Part shown: piece after piece, positions 1-5,096 of the stretch
Numbering within the stretch: position 1 is the first letter of the stretch
Layout: the number at the start of each line of letters is the position of its first letter
Assembly: GCA_045546535.1 (NCBI GenBank)
Contig: JAZQDA010000179.1
Location: 1 to 5,096 of the forward strand
Reading direction: 5' to 3'
DNA: 5,096 nt
Source: RGIG1828 sp045546535
GTDB taxonomy: Bacteria; Bacillota; Clostridia; UMGS1810
Translations under genes and position numbers: made by a program
Notes under the pieces: model-generated
The model's input: only the letters and a program-made list of their open reading frames with translations
The model's database searches: none
What the model was told of the DNA's origin: nothing

Positions 1-2
1 GA

Positions 3-65
3 TGACGGGTACCGAATCGCAAAGCGATTGGGTCGTCAAGCAATAAGAATGCGAAGCATTATTAT
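3..65. other. Two adjacent stem-loops in repeat copy 1
   Basis: Stem-loop A has an outer stem TGACG (3-7) with CGTCA (34-38) and an inner stem AATCGC (15-20) with GCGATT (24-29) closing an AAA loop; the bases between the stems pair imperfectly. Stem-loop B pairs ATAA (43-46) with TTAT (62-65) and AATGC (48-52) with GCATT (56-60), with one G-A mismatch (47/61) and a GAA loop. Its core GCGAAGC matches a DNA mini-hairpin known to be unusually stable. Both are palindromic enough to fold as RNA from either strand or as single-stranded DNA. No function is assigned. Confidence 0.75.
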
Positions 66-80
66 CCCTTCCTCTCCTTG

Positions 81-115
81 AAAAAAGAAGATACCGCAAG
101 GTATCTTCTTTTTTT
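81..115. terminator. Bidirectional intrinsic terminator, repeat copy 1
   Basis: A perfect 15-bp inverted repeat, AAAAAAGAAGATACC (81-95) and GGTATCTTCTTTTTT (100-114), closes a GCAA loop, which is a GNRA tetraloop when read on the plus strand. Seven T residues follow on the plus strand and six on the minus strand, so it can work both ways. The GNRA loop and longer T tract slightly favour plus-strand use. In the minus direction it would act as a second terminator behind prfB. Confidence 0.85.
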
Positions 116-117
116 AT

Positions 118-193
118 AAATATTAGGGATTCGAAACCTGAGAGGGTTTTTGCGTAAAAAAACGATTGATAATAGTTTTTAGCAAAAAGGTGT
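118..193. other. 76-bp spacer between the two repeat copies, no gene seen
   Basis: This AT-rich stretch is not shared with the rest of the window. It holds a weak 6-bp hairpin, GAAACC (133-138) with GGTTTT (145-150). A GATAAT hexamer (168-173) resembles a -10 element for the plus strand but has no acceptable -35 about 17 bp upstream. If it were a promoter, transcription would start near 180 and run through copy 2 to its terminator. No protein gene or tRNA is supported here. Confidence 0.5.
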
Positions 194-195
194 GA

Positions 196-258
196 TGACG
201 GGTACCGAATCGCAAAGCGATTGGGTCGTCAAGCAATAAGAATGCGAAGCATTATTAT
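196..258. other. Two adjacent stem-loops in repeat copy 2
   Basis: These are the same two stem-loops as in copy 1. Stem-loop A spans 196-231 with its inner AAA-loop hairpin at 208-222. Stem-loop B spans 236-258 with the GCGAAGC core at 244-250. Because the copies are identical there is no covariation within this window to test the fold. Confidence 0.75.
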
Positions 259-273
259 CCCTTCCTCTCCTTG

Positions 274-308
274 AAAAAAGAAGATACCGCAAGGTATCTT
301 CTTTTTTT
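274..308. terminator. Intrinsic terminator of prfB (bidirectional), repeat copy 2
   Basis: A perfect 15-bp stem (274-288 with 293-307) around GCAA is flanked by T tracts on both strands. On the minus strand it starts 8 bp after the prfB stop codon and ends in six T residues, so it is the natural terminator of the secA-prfB transcript. On the plus strand it ends in seven T residues and would stop anything coming from the left, preventing read-through into antisense of prfB. Confidence 0.9.
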
Positions 309-315
309 ATGATTT

Positions 316-1438
316 TTATTCCTGTCCAAGTGTTCCAAGACTTGAACGGCGGAGATATTCGTTTATAAAGCCGTCTATATCGCCGTCCATTACTGCACCG
401 ATATTTCCCATTTCAAATCCTGTGCGGTGGTCCTTTACAAGATTATAAGGGTGGAAAACGTATGAACGAATCTGACTTCCCCAGGCAATTTCTTTTTGTT
501 CGCCTTTTAAGTCATCTAGTTTTTCCTGATTTTCTTTTTCTTTGAGTTCAATAAGTTTTGCTTTAAGCATTTTCATAGCATAGTCTCTGTTTTTATGCTG
601 TGAACGTTCATTCTGACAGGCAACAACTATGCCTGTGGGAATGTGGGTAATTCTGATAGCAGAACTTGTTTTGTTTACGTGCTGACCACCCGCACCTGAA
701 GCGCGGTAGGTATCAACTCTTAATTCATCAGGATTGATTTCAATTTCAACATCATCATCGATTTCGGGCATTACCTCGGCTGATGCAAAGGAAGTATGGC
801 GTCTGCCTGATGAATCAAAAGGTGAAATTCTGACAAGGCGGTGAACACCTTTTTCGCATTTTAAATAACCGTATGCATTTTCGCCTGAAATAAGGAGAGT
901 AACGCTTTTTACACCTGCTTCATCACCTGGCAGGTAGTCCATTGTTTCAATGCTGAAATTGCGTCTTTCTGCCCAACGTGTATACATACGAAGAAGCATA
1001 TCTGTCCAGTCCTGAGCCTCTGTTCCACCTGCGCCAGGGTGAAGAGTTAAAATAGCATTATTCTTATCGTAGTCGCCTGATAGAAGTGTTTCAAGAGTCA
1101 TTTCTTCTATACTTGTTTTGATTTCTATGACTGACGCTGTAATTTCACTAAGATATGACTCATCATCTTCCATATTTGCCATATCTATAAGAACAAGAGT
1201 ATCCTCATAGAGAGAATGAAGTTTTTCATACTTTTCTACTTTATTTTTAAGTCCTTTTGTTCTCTGCAAAACTTTCTGACTTGTTTCAGGGTCATCCCAA
1301 AAGCCAGGTTTTGCTGCTTCTGCTTCAAGTTCAGAAATTTTTTCTATCGCTTTAGCGATGTCAAAGTGAATCCCTCAAATCATTTATACTGTCTTCCATA
1401 TTCTGAAGTTCAATTCTGTATTCGTCATACTGTAACAA
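316..1438 (-). CDS. prfB: Peptide chain release factor 2 (RF2), expressed by programmed +1 frameshift
   Basis: RF2 recognises UGA and UAA stop codons in the ribosomal A site and triggers peptide release. The gene is read as 1438-1364, then 1362-316, skipping T1363. Twenty-five zero-frame codons (TTG start) reach an in-frame TGA, and after the shift 348 codons follow. The 373-residue total fits the family (about 365). The SPF stop-codon recognition motif falls at residues 205-207 and the catalytic GGQ (in GAGGQHVNK) at 250-252, the same numbering as E. coli RF2, which supports the start and the shift. Residue 246 is Ala, where E. coli K-12 has Thr. TTG was chosen because AGGGGTG lies 7 bp upstream and an in-frame TGA lies just before it. 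It follows secA by 37 bp, probably as one operon. A frame starting at 1269 would miss 56 residues. Confidence 0.96.
1360..1376 (-). promoter_or_regulatory. prfB: RF2 programmed +1 frameshift site with internal SD
   Basis: On the minus strand the sequence reads GAGGGA (1376-1371), TTCA, then CTTTGAC (1366-1360). CTT TGA C is the canonical RF2 slippery heptamer: tRNA-Leu on CUU slips to UUU, and GAC is read next in the +1 frame. The stop is codon 26, as in E. coli. The upstream SD-like AGG sits at the same distance from CTT as in E. coli, but the purine run is shorter (AGGGA rather than AGGGGG), so stimulation may be weaker. When RF2 is plentiful, termination at the UGA wins; when it is scarce, shifting makes more RF2. 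Confidence 0.95.
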
Positions 1439-1444
1439 TATAAG

Positions 1445-1454
1445 TCACCCCTTT
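1445..1454 (-). promoter_or_regulatory. prfB: Ribosome binding site of prfB
   Basis: AAAGGGGTGA on the minus strand places AGGGGTG 7 bp before the TTG at 1438-1436. It lies in the 37-bp gap after the secA stop and decides the TTG start. No ATG or GTG lies between it and the frameshift site in the zero frame except an internal ATG at codon 14, which has no comparable site. Confidence 0.8.
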
Positions 1455-1475
1455 ATGTCTATAAAATTTAATTTA

Positions 1476-4208
1476 TCATTTACCACAGCATTTTTTGTAT
1501 TTTAGTCCCGAACCGCAAGGGCAAGGGTCATTTCTTCCAACCTTTTCTTCTTTGCGGACAAAAGGTTTTTTCTCGCTTTCTGCATTTGCTCCCCCTGATG
1601 TTGAAGTTGGTTTTGCAACCTGCTCACGCTCTATTTTTTTCTCTGCTTTTACGTGGAAAAGAAGTCTTATAATATCTTCGGTTATTGCCTGAAGCATAGC
1701 CTCATACATAATATAGCCTTCTTCTTTATATTCGATAATCGGATCTCGCTGAGCATACGCCCTTAAGCCTATTCCCTGACGAAGTCTTTCCATATCATCG
1801 ATGTGGTCCATCCACTTTGAGTCAACTGCACGAAGAAGAATGATACGCTCAATCTCGCGAAGTGCTTCAGAGCCGAACTCTTCTTCTTTTAAAGCATACT
1901 GTTTATCAGCGATTTCAGAAATCTTTTCTATGAGTTTATCTTTGGTAAGGTCTTCGATTTCTAGATCGGTAAATGAAAGTTCACCTTTGGGAACAAAGAA
2001 CTGTTCGAGGTATTCGATAAGCCCTGTAATGTTCCAGTTTTCAGGATACTGCTCTCCTTGTGTATACTGGTCAACAGTAAGTTCAATAAAATCTCTGATA
2101 CGGTTTTCAAAACTCTGTTTGAAATCTCCGCCGTTTAAGACTTTGTTACGCTCTGCATAAATAACTTTACGCTGAACATTCATTACATTATCGTATTCAA
2201 GGACATTCTTTCTTGCTTTAAAGTTATTACCCTCAACTGTTCGCTGTGCTCTCTCTATGGCAGAGGTAAGCATACCCGCCTCAATTGCCTCATCATCGGG
2301 CATACCGAGTGCATTTACCATTGAACGCAATCTGTCAGAACCGAATTTCCTAAGAAGGTCATCATCAAGTGAAAGATAAAATCTTGATTCACCGACATCG
2401 CCCTGACGACCCGAACGTCCCCTTAACTGATTGTCAATTCGTCGGGATTCGTGGCGCTCTGTACCTATTATGAAAAGACCGCCTGAATTTATGACTTCTT
2501 CCCTTTCCGACTGAATTTCAGTTTTATATTTTTCGTAAAGTTCCTTGTATTTTTCTCTCGCTTCTAAAATTCGTTCATCATCAGTTTCAGAAAAACCTGT
2601 GGATTCCAAAATCAAATCGGGATCATATCCCTCTTTTTCCATTTGTTTTTTTGCAAGGAATTCCCCATTACCGCCAAGCATTATGTCAGTACCACGACCT
2701 GCCATATTGGTAGCGATGGTTACTGCTCCTTTTTTACCTGCCTGAGCGATAATTTCCGCTTCTTTTTCGTGGTATTTGGCGTTCAACACTTCATGCTTTA
2801 TACCACTTTTTGAAAGAATTTTGCTAAGTAATTCTGATTTTTCAATTGTTACTGTGCCGACAAGTACTGGCTGACCTTTTTTGTGGCACTCCTCTATTTG
2901 ACGGACAACTGCAGAAAACTTTGCACTTTCTGACTTATACACGCTGTCTGCGTGGTCAATTCGCACCATTGGTTCATTTGTGGGAATTACAACAACATCA
3001 AGATTATAGATGGCGTTGAATTCTTCCTGCTCGGTTTCGGCAGTACCTGTCATACCCGAGAGTTTATCATAAAGTCGGAAAAAGTTCTGGAATGTAATGG
3101 TTGCAAGAGTTTTGCTTTCTCTTGCAATAGTTACGCCTTCTTTGGCTTCAATCGCCTGATGCAGACCGTCGTTATAGCGTCTGCCGTGCATAAGGCGTCC
3201 TGTGAATTCATCAACAATTATTACCTGACCATCTTTTACAACGTAATCAATATCGCGTTTCATTATTCCGTGAGCACGGATTGCCTGATTTATATGATGA
3301 AGAAGTGTAATGTTTTCAGGGTCAGAAAGATTTTCTACACCGAATGCTTTTTCAGCCTTTTTAACACCGTTTTCGGTAAGGGTTGCAGTATTTGCTTTTT
3401 CGTCTACAATGTAGTCTGCATCAACATCTGAATCGTCTTTCTTATCATCAGACTCAACAACTTTAAGCATTTTAAGAGTCTTTGCGAAGTGATTTGCTAC
3501 AGAATATAGATCTGTAGATTTATCGCCCTGCCCCGAAATAATAAGGGGCGTTCTTGCTTCATCTATTAAAATTGAGTCAACCTCATCGACAACCACAAAA
3601 TTATGTCCTTTTGCCTGTACAACATCATCTTTGTAGATGACCATATTATCACGAAGATAGTCAAAGCCGAACTCATTATTTGTTCCGTAAGTTATATCGC
3701 TTAAATATGCTTCTCGTCTTTCCTCGGGTGTTTTATCGTGAACAATAAGACCCACTGAAAGACCTAAAAAGCGGTATATTTTCCCCATTTGTTCACTGTC
3801 ACGCTTGGCAAGGTAGTCATTTACAGTAACAACATGAACGCCTTTACCCTCTAATGCATTAAGGTAGCACGGAAGAGTTGCAACAAGTGTCTTACCCTCA
3901 CCTGTTTTCATTTCGGCAATTCTGCCCTGATGCAAGACTATACCGCCGATTAACTGAACATCAAAGTGACGCATACCGAGTACACGCCATGATGCTTCGC
4001 GGACAACAGCGAATGCTTCGGGAAGAATATTGTCAAGTGTTTCACCATTTGAAAGTCTGTTTTTAAATTCATCAGTTTTCGCTTTAAGTTCTTTATCAGA
4101 AAGTGATTTGATTGAAGGTTCAAGTTCATTTATTTTATTGACAAGTGGCATTATACGTTTTATTTCTCTGGAACTGTAGGTACCAAAGATTTTTTCGATT
4201 AACTTCAC
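1476..4208 (-). CDS. secA: Preprotein translocase ATPase SecA
   Basis: SecA is the peripheral membrane motor that pushes unfolded preproteins through SecYEG using ATP. The 910-residue product has every hallmark. Walker A MKTGEGKT is at residues 100-107 and the DEVD Walker B at 208-211. The preprotein cross-linking domain follows, from roughly 220 to 370. TGTAE (387-391) and NMAGRGTD (501-508) lie in the motor, with the motif VI region QLRGRSGRQGD at 594-604. The helical scaffold/finger region holds DSKWMDH near 796-802. The C-terminal zinc tail has Cys 896, 898, 907 and 908 (CPC...KKCC), the usual SecB/ribosome-contact element. A charged stretch near 560-575 resembles the insertion I recall in clostridial SecA. 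GTG at 4208 is preferred over GTG at 4217: GAGGTGA lies 5 bp upstream of it, and the N-terminus then reads MKLIEKIFGTYS, as in relatives. Confidence 0.97.
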   Translation of the reverse strand: MKLIEKIFGTYSSREIKRIMPLVNKINELEPSIKSLSDKELKAKTDEFKNRLSNGETLDNILPEAFAVVREASWRVLGMRHFDVQLIGGIVLHQGRIAEMKTGEGKTLVATLPCYLNALEGKGVHVVTVNDYLAKRDSEQMGKIYRFLGLSVGLIVHDKTPEERREAYLSDITYGTNNEFGFDYLRDNMVIYKDDVVQAKGHNFVVVDEVDSILIDEARTPLIISGQGDKSTDLYSVANHFAKTLKMLKVVESDDKKDDSDVDADYIVDEKANTATLTENGVKKAEKAFGVENLSDPENITLLHHINQAIRAHGIMKRDIDYVVKDGQVIIVDEFTGRLMHGRRYNDGLHQAIEAKEGVTIARESKTLATITFQNFFRLYDKLSGMTGTAETEQEEFNAIYNLDVVVIPTNEPMVRIDHADSVYKSESAKFSAVVRQIEECHKKGQPVLVGTVTIEKSELLSKILSKSGIKHEVLNAKYHEKEAEIIAQAGKKGAVTIATNMAGRGTDIMLGGNGEFLAKKQMEKEGYDPDLILESTGFSETDDERILEAREKYKELYEKYKTEIQSEREEVINSGGLFIIGTERHESRRIDNQLRGRSGRQGDVGESRFYLSLDDDLLRKFGSDRLRSMVNALGMPDDEAIEAGMLTSAIERAQRTVEGNNFKARKNVLEYDNVMNVQRKVIYAERNKVLNGGDFKQSFENRIRDFIELTVDQYTQGEQYPENWNITGLIEYLEQFFVPKGELSFTDLEIEDLTKDKLIEKISEIADKQYALKEEEFGSEALREIERIILLRAVDSKWMDHIDDMERLRQGIGLRAYAQRDPIIEYKEEGYIMYEAMLQAITEDIIRLLFHVKAEKKIEREQVAKPTSTSGGANAESEKKPFVRKEEKVGRNDPCPCGSGLKYKKCCGK

Positions 4209-4212
4209 TATA

Positions 4213-4222
4213 CTCACCTCTC
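4213..4222 (-). promoter_or_regulatory. secA: Ribosome binding site that sets the secA start
   Basis: The minus strand reads GAGAGGTGAG here. GAGGTGA (4220-4214) matches the extended anti-SD complement and sits 5 bp from GTG at 4208. The longer alternative start, GTG at 4217-4215, lies inside this site and would have no spacing, so it is rejected. Confidence 0.8.
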
Positions 4223-4247
4223 AGAATATCAAAATACAACATTATAT

Positions 4248-4276
4248 ATTATAGCAAAATTTTAAACTAATAACAA
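4248..4276 (-). promoter_or_regulatory. secA: secA(-prfB) sigma-A-type promoter
   Basis: On the minus strand TTGTTA (4276-4271; 4 of 6 to the -35 consensus) is followed after exactly 17 bp by a perfect TATAAT (4253-4248) with an extended -10 TG at 4256-4255. Transcription would start near 4241, giving a leader of about 30 nt ahead of the GTG start. No riboswitch or long leader fits in this space. A second TATAAT (4246-4241) lies just downstream but has a poorer -35. Confidence 0.75.
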
Positions 4277-4321
4277 TACCTATTTGAAAAATTTACACAT
4301 TATTTACAAGGTTTAAAATTT
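4257..4321. repeat. 11-bp inverted repeat spanning the divergent promoters
   Basis: AAATTTTAAAC (4257-4267) and GTTTAAAATTT (4311-4321) are perfect inverted copies separated by 43 bp, with centres 54 bp apart (about five helical turns). The left arm lies in the secA promoter spacer and the right arm ends just before the mtnN -35. It could be a paired operator, or a chance result of AT-rich DNA. Confidence 0.4.
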
Positions 4322-4345
4322 ATTGACTTTTTTTCAATAGTCAAT
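4322..4345. repeat. 7-bp inverted repeat overlapping the mtnN -35
   Basis: ATTGACT (4322-4328) and AGTCAAT (4339-4345) are perfect inverted arms with a 10-bp centre. The left arm contains the -35 hexamer and the right arm ends at the base before the -10. A regulator binding here would occlude the promoter, but arms this short in AT-rich DNA may be coincidental. Confidence 0.35.
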
Positions 4346-4351
4346 TATGAT
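4323..4351 (+). promoter_or_regulatory. mtnN: mtnN sigma-A-type promoter
   Basis: TTGACT (4323-4328; 5 of 6 to consensus) is followed after 17 bp by TATGAT (4346-4351; 5 of 6). The start of transcription would fall near 4358-4360, leaving a leader of about 23 nt that contains GGAGG (4370-4374) 7 bp before the ATG. Confidence 0.8.
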
Positions 4352-4381
4352 ATATATACTGAATATTTTGGAGGAAAGAAT

Positions 4382-5053
4382 ATGATTGGCATTATTGGTG
4401 CAATGGAAATAGAAACAAGGGGTATTAAAAACCTCATTGAAAATGCAAAGACAGAAATAATTTCGGGTATGGAATTTGTTTCAGGGAAACTCTCAGGAAA
4501 AGATGTAGTTTGTGCTATGTGCAATCCGGGAAAAGTTAATGCATCGCTTTGTGCAGAGGCTATGATACTTCGCTTTAGTCCTGAAATCATTATAAATTCA
4601 GGCGTTGCAGGTTCACTTACAGACGAACTTGATGTACTTGGAATTGCTATAGGAACTTCTTGTGTACAACATGATTTTGACCTGTCCCCTTTAGGTAGCC
4701 CAAAAGGTATGGTTGACGGTGTTGACACTATATTTTTTGAATGTGATAAAAGAGCAATAGAAGTTCTCGAAAATATATGTTCAGACGACAATATGAAAGC
4801 GGGGATAATTGCAACAGGTGATGTTTTTGTATCAGGCGAAGAAAACAAGAAAAAAATAAAAGATGAATTTGGTGCAATAGCGTGTGAAATGGAAGGCGGA
4901 GCAATCGCCCATGTCTGCAAAGTCAACGGGGTGAAATTTGCAGCGCTCAGGACAATATCTGACGGAGCAAACGAAATGGACTTTGAAACATTTAAGTTTA
5001 AGGCGTCGGAAATGTCGGTTGAGATAATTAAAAATTTTATTTGTGAATATTAA
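4382..5053 (+). CDS. mtnN: 5'-methylthioadenosine/S-adenosylhomocysteine nucleosidase
   Basis: This enzyme cleaves adenine from methylthioadenosine and S-adenosylhomocysteine, feeding methionine salvage, clearing inhibitory by-products of methylation and polyamine synthesis, and supplying S-ribosylhomocysteine. The 223 residues span the whole single-domain phosphorylase/nucleosidase fold (E. coli 232). The N-terminus MIGIIGAMEIE aligns with E. coli and puts the catalytic Glu at E11 (E. coli E12). CEMEG gives E171 (ribose contact, E. coli E174) and RTISDGA gives D194, the general acid (E. coli D197). F149 matches a substrate-pocket Phe. The loop CNPGKVNA (47-54) has Pro where E. coli has Ile50. 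GGAGG 7 bp upstream supports the ATG. It stands alone, divergent from secA, with no terminator visible in the remaining 43 bases. It might favour other 5'-substituted adenosines, but MTA/SAH is the safe call. Confidence 0.92.
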   Translation: MIGIIGAMEIETRGIKNLIENAKTEIISGMEFVSGKLSGKDVVCAMCNPGKVNASLCAEAMILRFSPEIIINSGVAGSLTDELDVLGIAIGTSCVQHDFDLSPLGSPKGMVDGVDTIFFECDKRAIEVLENICSDDNMKAGIIATGDVFVSGEENKKKIKDEFGAIACEMEGGAIAHVCKVNGVKFAALRTISDGANEMDFETFKFKASEMSVEIIKNFICEY

Positions 5054-5070
5054 AAAAGTGCTTCTCAAAT

Positions 5071-5096
5071 TGAACTGCCCTAATTTGTACAGACAT
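5071..5096. mobile_element. Probable terminal inverted repeat of an IS3-family (IS150-like) element, element continues beyond window
   Basis: The stretch starts TGAACTGCCC and ends GTACAGACA, separated by TAATTT. From memory the left end of E. coli IS150 begins TGTACTGCACCC and continues ATTTTGTTGGACG; aligned without gaps, about 15 of 25 bases agree, including the TG terminus, ACTGC and GAC. If correct, an element begins 17 bp after the mtnN stop and runs out of the window to the right. Neither transposase nor the second end is visible, so this rests on a short match alone. Confidence 0.45.

Larger units (their letters stand above)
1..117. repeat. 117-bp structured direct repeat, copy 1
   Basis: This block is identical, base for base, to 194-310 (offset 193). 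The right boundary is sharp: identity ends after the T tract plus 'at', where the two copies continue as aaa and gat. The left boundary cannot be defined because the window begins here. Reading on the plus strand it contains a stem-loop with a compound stem (3-38), a stem-loop with a GCGAAGC core (43-65), a CU-rich unpaired stretch (65-79) and an intrinsic terminator (81-115). No convincing protein is encoded. Perfect identity suggests recent duplication, ongoing homogenisation, or an assembly artefact. The order of stem-loops, pyrimidine-rich single strand and terminator resembles a small RNA gene, but that is inference. Confidence 0.95.
194..310. repeat. 117-bp structured direct repeat, copy 2
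   Basis: Identical to 1-117 over its whole length, with the same stem-loops, CU-rich tract and terminator. Its left edge is preceded by the unique bases 'ggtgt', and its right edge lies 5 bp from the prfB stop codon. The downstream part of this copy therefore works as the 3' end of the prfB transcript, while the rest lies beyond the expected termination point. The arrangement copy-spacer-copy gives a period of 193 bp. It could be two copies of an independent element or a partial tandem duplication of the region downstream of prfB. Confidence 0.95.

Noticed and set aside
125..139. GGGATTCGAAACCT, resembling a tRNA T-arm.
   Set aside because: No acceptor, D or anticodon arms can be arranged around it, and pairing of the supposed arm is imperfect.
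195..239. A 14-codon plus-strand ORF (MTGTESQSDWVVKQ) in the repeat, preceded in copy 2 by AAAAAGG; the same ORF lies at 2-46.
   Set aside because: It is very short, it overlaps the palindromic stem-loop that explains its sequence, and the purine run is only 4 bp from the ATG. The SD lies outside the repeat, so it is not a conserved part of the unit.
229..252. A minus-strand 7-codon ORF (MLRILIA) with an SD-like purine run, also at 36-59.
   Set aside because: The ORF lies entirely in stem-loop B and its flank, behind the prfB terminator on that strand, and has no gene following it that it could lead into.
1361..1363. In-frame TGA in prfB as a disabling mutation or pseudogene.
   Set aside because: The CTTTGAC context, codon-26 position and upstream SD are the standard RF2 programmed frameshift, and motif numbering agrees with an intact protein.
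1216..1443. A 75-codon plus-strand open frame over the 5' part of prfB.
   Set aside because: It is antisense to the RF2 N-terminus and frameshift site, and its Phe/Cys-rich product is typical of a shadow frame.
2952..3431. Long plus-strand open frames inside secA (also 1495-1692, 1801-2160, 2545-2745, 3878-4066).
   Set aside because: They lie antisense to well-conserved SecA domains, lack ribosome sites and have compositions expected of shadow frames.
4345..4926. A 193-codon minus-strand open frame antisense to mtnN, plus another at 4832-5068.
   Set aside because: mtnN on the plus strand has catalytic motifs, a promoter and an SD. The antisense products are Ser/Pro/Ile- or Phe-rich shadows without recognisable domains.
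5066..5087. CAAATT/AATTTG inverted repeat as the mtnN terminator.
   Set aside because: The stem is only 6 bp and AT-only apart from one pair, the loop is 10 bases, and no T tract follows.

Overview
The window carries three protein-coding genes typical of a low-GC, Gram-positive, Clostridia-like bacterium. This placement is an inference. It rests on the AT-rich intergenic DNA, strong Shine-Dalgarno sites, GTG and TTG starts, the secA-prfB gene order known from Firmicutes, and a SecA resembling clostridial homologues. Genus and species cannot be read from the sequence.

Layout, left to right. Positions 1-315 hold no convincing protein gene. They contain two identical copies of a 117-bp repeat (1-117 and 194-310) separated by a 76-bp unique spacer. 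Each copy carries two stem-loops, a CU-rich stretch and a bidirectional intrinsic terminator. The second copy ends 5 bp from the prfB stop codon and supplies the prfB terminator. Next, on the minus strand, come prfB (316-1438, peptide chain release factor 2, made through a programmed +1 frameshift at an in-frame TGA) and secA (1476-4208, the preprotein translocase ATPase). They are 37 bp apart and probably form a secA-prfB operon. A 173-bp AT-rich divergent region (4209-4381) follows, with a good sigma-A-type promoter facing each way and several inverted repeats. On the plus strand lies mtnN (4382-5053, MTA/SAH nucleosidase). The last 26 bases look like the terminal inverted repeat of an IS3-family (IS150-like) insertion sequence starting 17 bp after the mtnN stop.

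How the genes work: SecA drives export through SecYEG, and RF2 terminates translation at UGA and UAA. RF2 limits its own synthesis because efficient termination at its internal UGA competes with the frameshift. MtnN recycles products of S-adenosylmethionine metabolism and has no evident functional tie to secA beyond the shared upstream region.

Two starts were revised from the longest open frame: secA to GTG at 4208, and prfB to TTG at 1438 upstream of the frameshift. The genes themselves are housekeeping genes. The least explained part is the duplicated structured repeat at 1-310, which could be a duplicated small RNA, a small non-autonomous mobile repeat, or a dispersed terminator-bearing repeat. 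No clearly new protein system is visible.
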